Positions 21,479 to 25,314 of a stretch of DNA of 25,314 nucleotides are shown here, piece by piece. The DNA comes from Blattamonas nauphoetae (lineage: Eukaryota; Preaxostyla; Oxymonadida), in the NCBI GenBank assembly GCA_033064195.1, contig JARBJD010000661.1, forward strand, positions 1-25,314. Reading direction: 5' to 3'. How positions within the stretch are numbered: the first letter of the stretch is position 1; each line of letters starts with the position of its first letter. The notes under the pieces are model-generated. The model had not been told where the DNA came from and did not search any database. It saw only the letters and a program-made list of their open reading frames with translations. Position numbers and translations under genes: made by a program.

Positions 21479-22713
21479 GTGAGAGACGTCTGGGTTGACT
21501 ACGCAGATGGGATAATTCGTCGATTCATCTTGTCTGAAGGAGCAGTCTGCATTGACCCTCCAGTTCCTCGGGCCTACCCTCAGCCTCGGCCACAGGATCT
21601 CTTCGACATGATTACGGACGCAACGAACGAGAATTGCTTCATCGTTTTCCCAATATATCCTCCGATATAGGGGTACGAAGCTGCCTTCGTCGTAGATAGC
21701 GAGGAACTGGAGTGTCAATGCTGATTGCCTCTTCAGACGAGAGATGAATCGATGAATTTCCATCTGCAGCCATGAACTTGAACGTTTTCTATCCAATCTC
21801 ATTTGTTTGCGGAGTCATCTTGTCGATTAGAGCCTGTGGTCTAGGTTGAGGGTCGTCCTGAGGAAACCGCCTGCCGAGTGATCTGTTCTGGTTGTCGAGT
21901 TCATATTTGATGCTACCTGAGTGTCGGGTCAGGATGGATTTCAATTTGGTCCTGAACTAATGCAGGGTTCGATGGGACTTGAACTTGAAACTGTCCATGG
22001 CGATTGATTGTATAGGAAATCCAACCTAACGCGACATTTGTGCAGATAAACTATCCAAACAGGTATCCTCGAGGAAGATTCACATCCTGCCCGTCGCATC
22101 AGGATTTCCTATACCATAAACCACCTCGGACAGTTTCAAATTCAAGTCCTGTCGATACCAGCATTGGTTCAGGGCCAAATTAAAGTCCCCTGGCCAGACA
22201 CCAGTGCAGCGTAAAATTGAAGTCCTATCTAACGACATTCAAGGAGTTGAAGGAGGAAATCCACAAAGCAATCAATACTATCCCTCGCGAAGAGAGATTT
22301 GAACCTCGTGAAAACCACTCTCGAAATGATTGGGACAAATACGGACTCGACAACGAGAATTGCTTCATCGTTTTCCCTGATCTATCCTCCCGATATGGGA
22401 ATACCGAGAGTCTGCTAAAAGAAGAGCAGGACTGGATAAATGAAGTACAAGTTCATGGGTGCAGATGCGATGAAACGACTCCAGTGAACAATTTCCTTGT
22501 GAATTGCCGAAAGAAGGCGGACGCATCTGCCCTCTGAATGTGATCTACACACCATTTGAACGGGAAAAAGCATCAATAACCGCCCGAACTCGAAAGACCT
22601 CAAAACCGTTCAACAAGTCGAATATTGAGCATCCTGAATCTATGTTCAACGAACACGCCAACGAATTGTTGATGTTCCAATCATCGATAATGGAGGTGAG
22701 AAGCCCAGTCTAT
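21479..22713. repeat. Tandem unit U19 (1,235 bp, right-edge)
   Basis: A disturbed stretch at about 21660-21770 and scattered changes later. This is the first clearly irregular unit toward the right end. Confidence 0.95.
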
Positions 22714-23947
22714 GTGAGAGACGTCTGCTGACTACGCAGATGGGATAATTCGTCGATTCATCTTGTCTGAAGGAGCAGTCTGCATTGACCTCCAGTTCCT
22801 CGGGCCTACCTCAGCCTCGGCCACAGGATCTCTTCGACATGATTACGGACGCAACGAACGAGAATTGCTTCATCGTTTTCCCAATATATCCTCCCCGATA
22901 TGAGGAGATCGACAAACTGCCTTCGTCGTAGATAGCTTGAGGAACTGGAGTGTCAATGCTGATTGCCTCTTCAGACGAGATGAATCGATGAATTATCCCA
23001 TCTGCAGCCATGAACTTGAACGTTTTCTATCCACCCATTTGTTTGCGGGAGTCATCTTGTCGATTAGAGCCTGTGGTCTAGGTTGAGGGTCGTCCTGAGG
23101 AAACTGCCTGTTGAGTGATCTGTTCTGGTTGTCGAGTTCATATTTGATGTTACCTGAGTGTCGGGTCAGGATGGATTTCAATTTGGTCCTGAACTAATGC
23201 AGGGGTCGATGGGACTTGAACTTGAAACTGTCCATGGCGATTGATTGTATAGAAATCCAACCTAACGCGACATTTGTGCAGATAAACTATCCAAACAGGT
23301 ATCCTCGAGGAAGATTCACATCCTGCCCGTCGCATCAGGATTTCCTATACCATAAACCACCTCGGACAGTTTCAAATTCAAGTCCTGTCGATACCAGCAT
23401 TGGTTCAGGCCAAATTGAAGTCCCCTGGCCAGACAAGTGCGTAAAATTGAAGTCCTATCTAACGTGACATTCAAGGAGTTGAAGGAGGAAATCCACAAAG
23501 CAACCAATACTATCCCTCGCGAAGAGAGATTTGAACTCGTGAAAACTACACTCTCTCGAAATGATTGGGACAAATACGGACTCGACAACGAGAATTGCTT
23601 CATCGTTTTCCCGATCTATCCTCCCCGATATGGGAATACCGAGAGTCTGCTAAAGAAGAGCAGGACTGGATAAATGAAATTACAAGTTCATGGGTGCAGA
23701 TGCGATGAAACGACTCCAGTGAACAATTTCCTTGTGAATTGGCCGAAAGAAGGCGGACGCATCTGCCCTCTGAATGTGATCTACACACCATTTGAACGGG
23801 AAAAGCATCAATAACCGCCCGGAACTCGAAAGACCTCAAAACCGTTCAACAAGACGAATATTGACATCCTGAACTATGTTCAACGAACACGCCAACGAAT
23901 TGTTGATGTTCCAATCATCGATAATGGAGGTGACAAGCCCAGTCTAT
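22714..23947. repeat. Tandem unit U20 (1,234 bp, right-edge)
   Basis: Scattered one- to three-base losses, for example near 22727, 22789, 23033 and 23438, and several substitutions. Confidence 0.95.
23150..23335 (-). CDS. - strand protein-like segment over module B' (61 codons, U20)
   Basis: In its middle this - frame contains YTINRHGQFQVQV, then PALVQDQIEIHPD, the counterpart of YTIN..GQFQIQV and PALVQGQIEV on the + strand. The N-terminal part crosses the divergent spacer and is probably not real. A single-base difference near the YTIN codons makes this unit open where most others are not. Confidence 0.2.
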   Translation of the reverse strand: MRRAGCESSSRIPVWIVYLHKCRVRLDFYTINRHGQFQVQVPSTPALVQDQIEIHPDPTLR

Positions 23948-25182
23948 GTGAGAGACGTCTGGGTTGACTACGCAGATGGGATAATTCGTCGATTCATCTT
24001 GTCTGGAAGGGAGCAGTCTGCATTGACCTCCAGTTCCTCGGGCCTACCCTCAGCCTCGGCCACAGGATCTCTTCGACATGATTACGGACGCAACGAACGA
24101 GAATTGCTTCATCGTTTTCCCAATATATCCTCCCCGATATGAGGAGATCGACAAACTGCCTTCGTCGTAGATAGCTTGAGGAACTGGAGTGTCAATGCTG
24201 ATTGCCTCTTCAGACGAGAGAGATGAATCGATGAATTATCCCATCTGCAGCCATGAACTTGAACGTTTTCTATCCAATTCATTTGTTTGCGGGAGTCATC
24301 TTGTCGATTAGAGCCTGTGGTCTAGGTTGAGGGTCGTCCCTGAGGAAACTGCCTGTTGAGTGATCTGTTCTGCTGTCGAGTTCATATTTGATGTTAATAC
24401 CTCGAGTGTCGGGTCGATGGATTTGGTCCTAAACCAGTTTGGAGGGTCTGGATGGGGACTTGATTGAAACCGTCCATGGCGATTGATTGTATAGGAAATC
24501 CAACCTAACGCGACATTTGCGCAGATGAACTATCCAAACAGGTATCCTCGAGGAAGATCTACATCCTGCCCGTCGCATCAGGATTTCTCATACCATAAAC
24601 CACCTCGACAGTTTCAAATTCAAGTCCTGTCGATACCAGCATTGGTTCAGGGCCAAATTGAAGTCCCCCTGGCCAGACACCAGTGCAGCGTAAAATTGAA
24701 GTCCTATCTAACGTGACATCTAAGACATGAGGAAATCCACAAAAGCAATCAATACTATCCCTCGCGAAGAGAGATTTGAACTCGTGAAACTACACTCTCG
24801 AAAATGATTGGGACAAATACGGACTCACAACGAGAATTGCTTCATCGTTTTCCTGATCTATCCTCCCCGATATGGGAATACTGAGAGTCTGCTAAAAGAA
24901 GAGCAGGACTGATAAATCATGGCAAGTTCATGGGTGTACATGAAACGACTCCAGTGAACAATTTCCTTGTGAATTGGCTGAGCATATGGACGCATCTGCC
25001 CTCTGAATGTGATCTACACACCATTTGAACGGGAAAGCATCAACAACGCCCGAACTCGAAAGACTTCTCAAAACCGTTCAACAAGACGAGAATATTGACA
25101 TCCTGAACTATGTTCAACGAACACGCAACGAATCTCGTTGATGTTCCAACTATCGATAATGGAGGTGAGATGCCCAGCCCAT
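23948..25182. repeat. Tandem unit U21 (1,235 bp, right-edge, most diverged)
   Basis: The most altered unit. The stretch 24395-24475 is strongly rearranged against consensus, with further changes near 24719-24730, 24912-24945 and 24979-24990. Confidence 0.93.
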
Positions 25183-25314
25183 GTGAGACGTCTGCCGACT
25201 ACGCAGATGGGATAATTCGTCGATTCATCTTGTCTGGAAGGAGCAGTCTGCATTGACCTCCCAGTTCCCGGGCCTACCCCTCAGCCTCGGCCAGGATCTC
25301 TTCGACATGATTAC
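25183..25314. repeat. Partial unit U22 (5' part of a unit)
   Basis: The first ~132 bases of a unit, with several small differences, ending inside the A-to-D1 region at the window edge. Confidence 0.93.

Larger units (their letters stand above)
1..25314. repeat. Tandem array of ~1,243-bp units filling the window
   Basis: One sequence recurs head-to-tail from end to end. The anchor 'gtgagagacgtctgg' or a close variant occurs at 163, 1376, 2602, 3847, 5089, 6333, 7577, 8824, 10069, 11310, 12553, 13795, 15038, 16279, 17326, 18565, 19727, 20236, 21479, 22714, 23948 and 25183. Central units differ from each other by a few bases, mostly run-length changes. Outer units carry more changes. No unit is inverted relative to its neighbours. 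No unique sequence lies between units or at either end, so the window lies inside a larger array or is the whole of an array-only contig. Confidence 0.98.

Noticed and set aside
21368-21802. 144-codon open frame on the - strand
   Set aside because: It runs antisense to segment 3 and module A, and its length comes from small indels private to U19. The protein-like similarity between strands is in a different frame.
1-25314. CRISPR array
   Set aside because: The repeated element is the whole ~1,243-bp unit. There are no short repeats with unique spacers.
1-25314. Transposon or retroelement array
   Set aside because: I see no transposase, reverse transcriptase or integrase motif, no terminal repeats bounding the unit, and no target-site duplications. 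The inverted arms are internal and diverged, not terminal.
1-25314. Stellate-like or rDNA/5S/histone tandem gene cluster
   Set aside because: The unit length is similar to some known clusters, but none of the translated segments resembles casein kinase beta subunit or histones, and no rRNA motif is present.

Overview
The whole 25,314-base window is one head-to-tail tandem array. I see no flanking unique sequence, no rRNA or tRNA gene, no recognisable mobile-element enzyme and no gene family I can name. Measured between successive copies of one anchor (the GTG in 'tatGTGagagacgtc'), the unit is about 1,243 bp. There are 21 anchor-to-anchor units plus partial units at both ends. Eighteen units are 1,213-1,247 bp and three are deletion derivatives (1,047, 1,162 and 509 bp). 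Base composition looks balanced, with GC near the mid-40s percent by eye. The satellite-like layout, with no operon, ribosome-binding site or bacterial gene order, suggests a eukaryotic genome, or concatemers of a small circular DNA. I cannot name the organism. Both ends of the window stop inside the array, so its true length is unknown.

Each unit has more structure than a simple satellite. Using the unit at 6333-7576 as reference, the + strand carries protein-like open segments in the order B (about 6963-7050), D2 (7216-7261), C (7296-7334), then A and D1 of the next unit (A is 6357-6427 and D1 is 6480-6525 in the reference unit). The - strand carries a diverged, shorter set of the same modules in the same order: B' (6796-6883), then C' and A' (6558-6656). 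The unit is therefore an imperfect inverted duplication. It has one divergent centre near 6923 and one convergent centre near 6492. The arms are 82-87% identical by hand count. D1 and D2 are a 46-bp direct repeat within the unit; their only two differences are synonymous in the open frame.

Layout: 1-2601 is the left edge (partial unit, U1, U2), with many small indels. 2602-16278 holds eleven near-identical units (U3-U13). 16279-20235 holds all three deletion derivatives (U14, U16, U17) with one nearly normal unit (U15). 20236-21478 is a normal unit (U18). 21479-25314 is the right edge (U19-U21 and a partial unit), increasingly irregular toward the end.

The open segments look protein-like, and some arm differences are synonymous. 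They are, however, split by one- or two-base length differences, mostly in A, C or GA runs, that vary between units. I cannot tell from sequence alone whether the unit is a functional repeated gene, a decayed gene turned satellite, or a real gene blurred by long-read run-length errors. No function is assigned.
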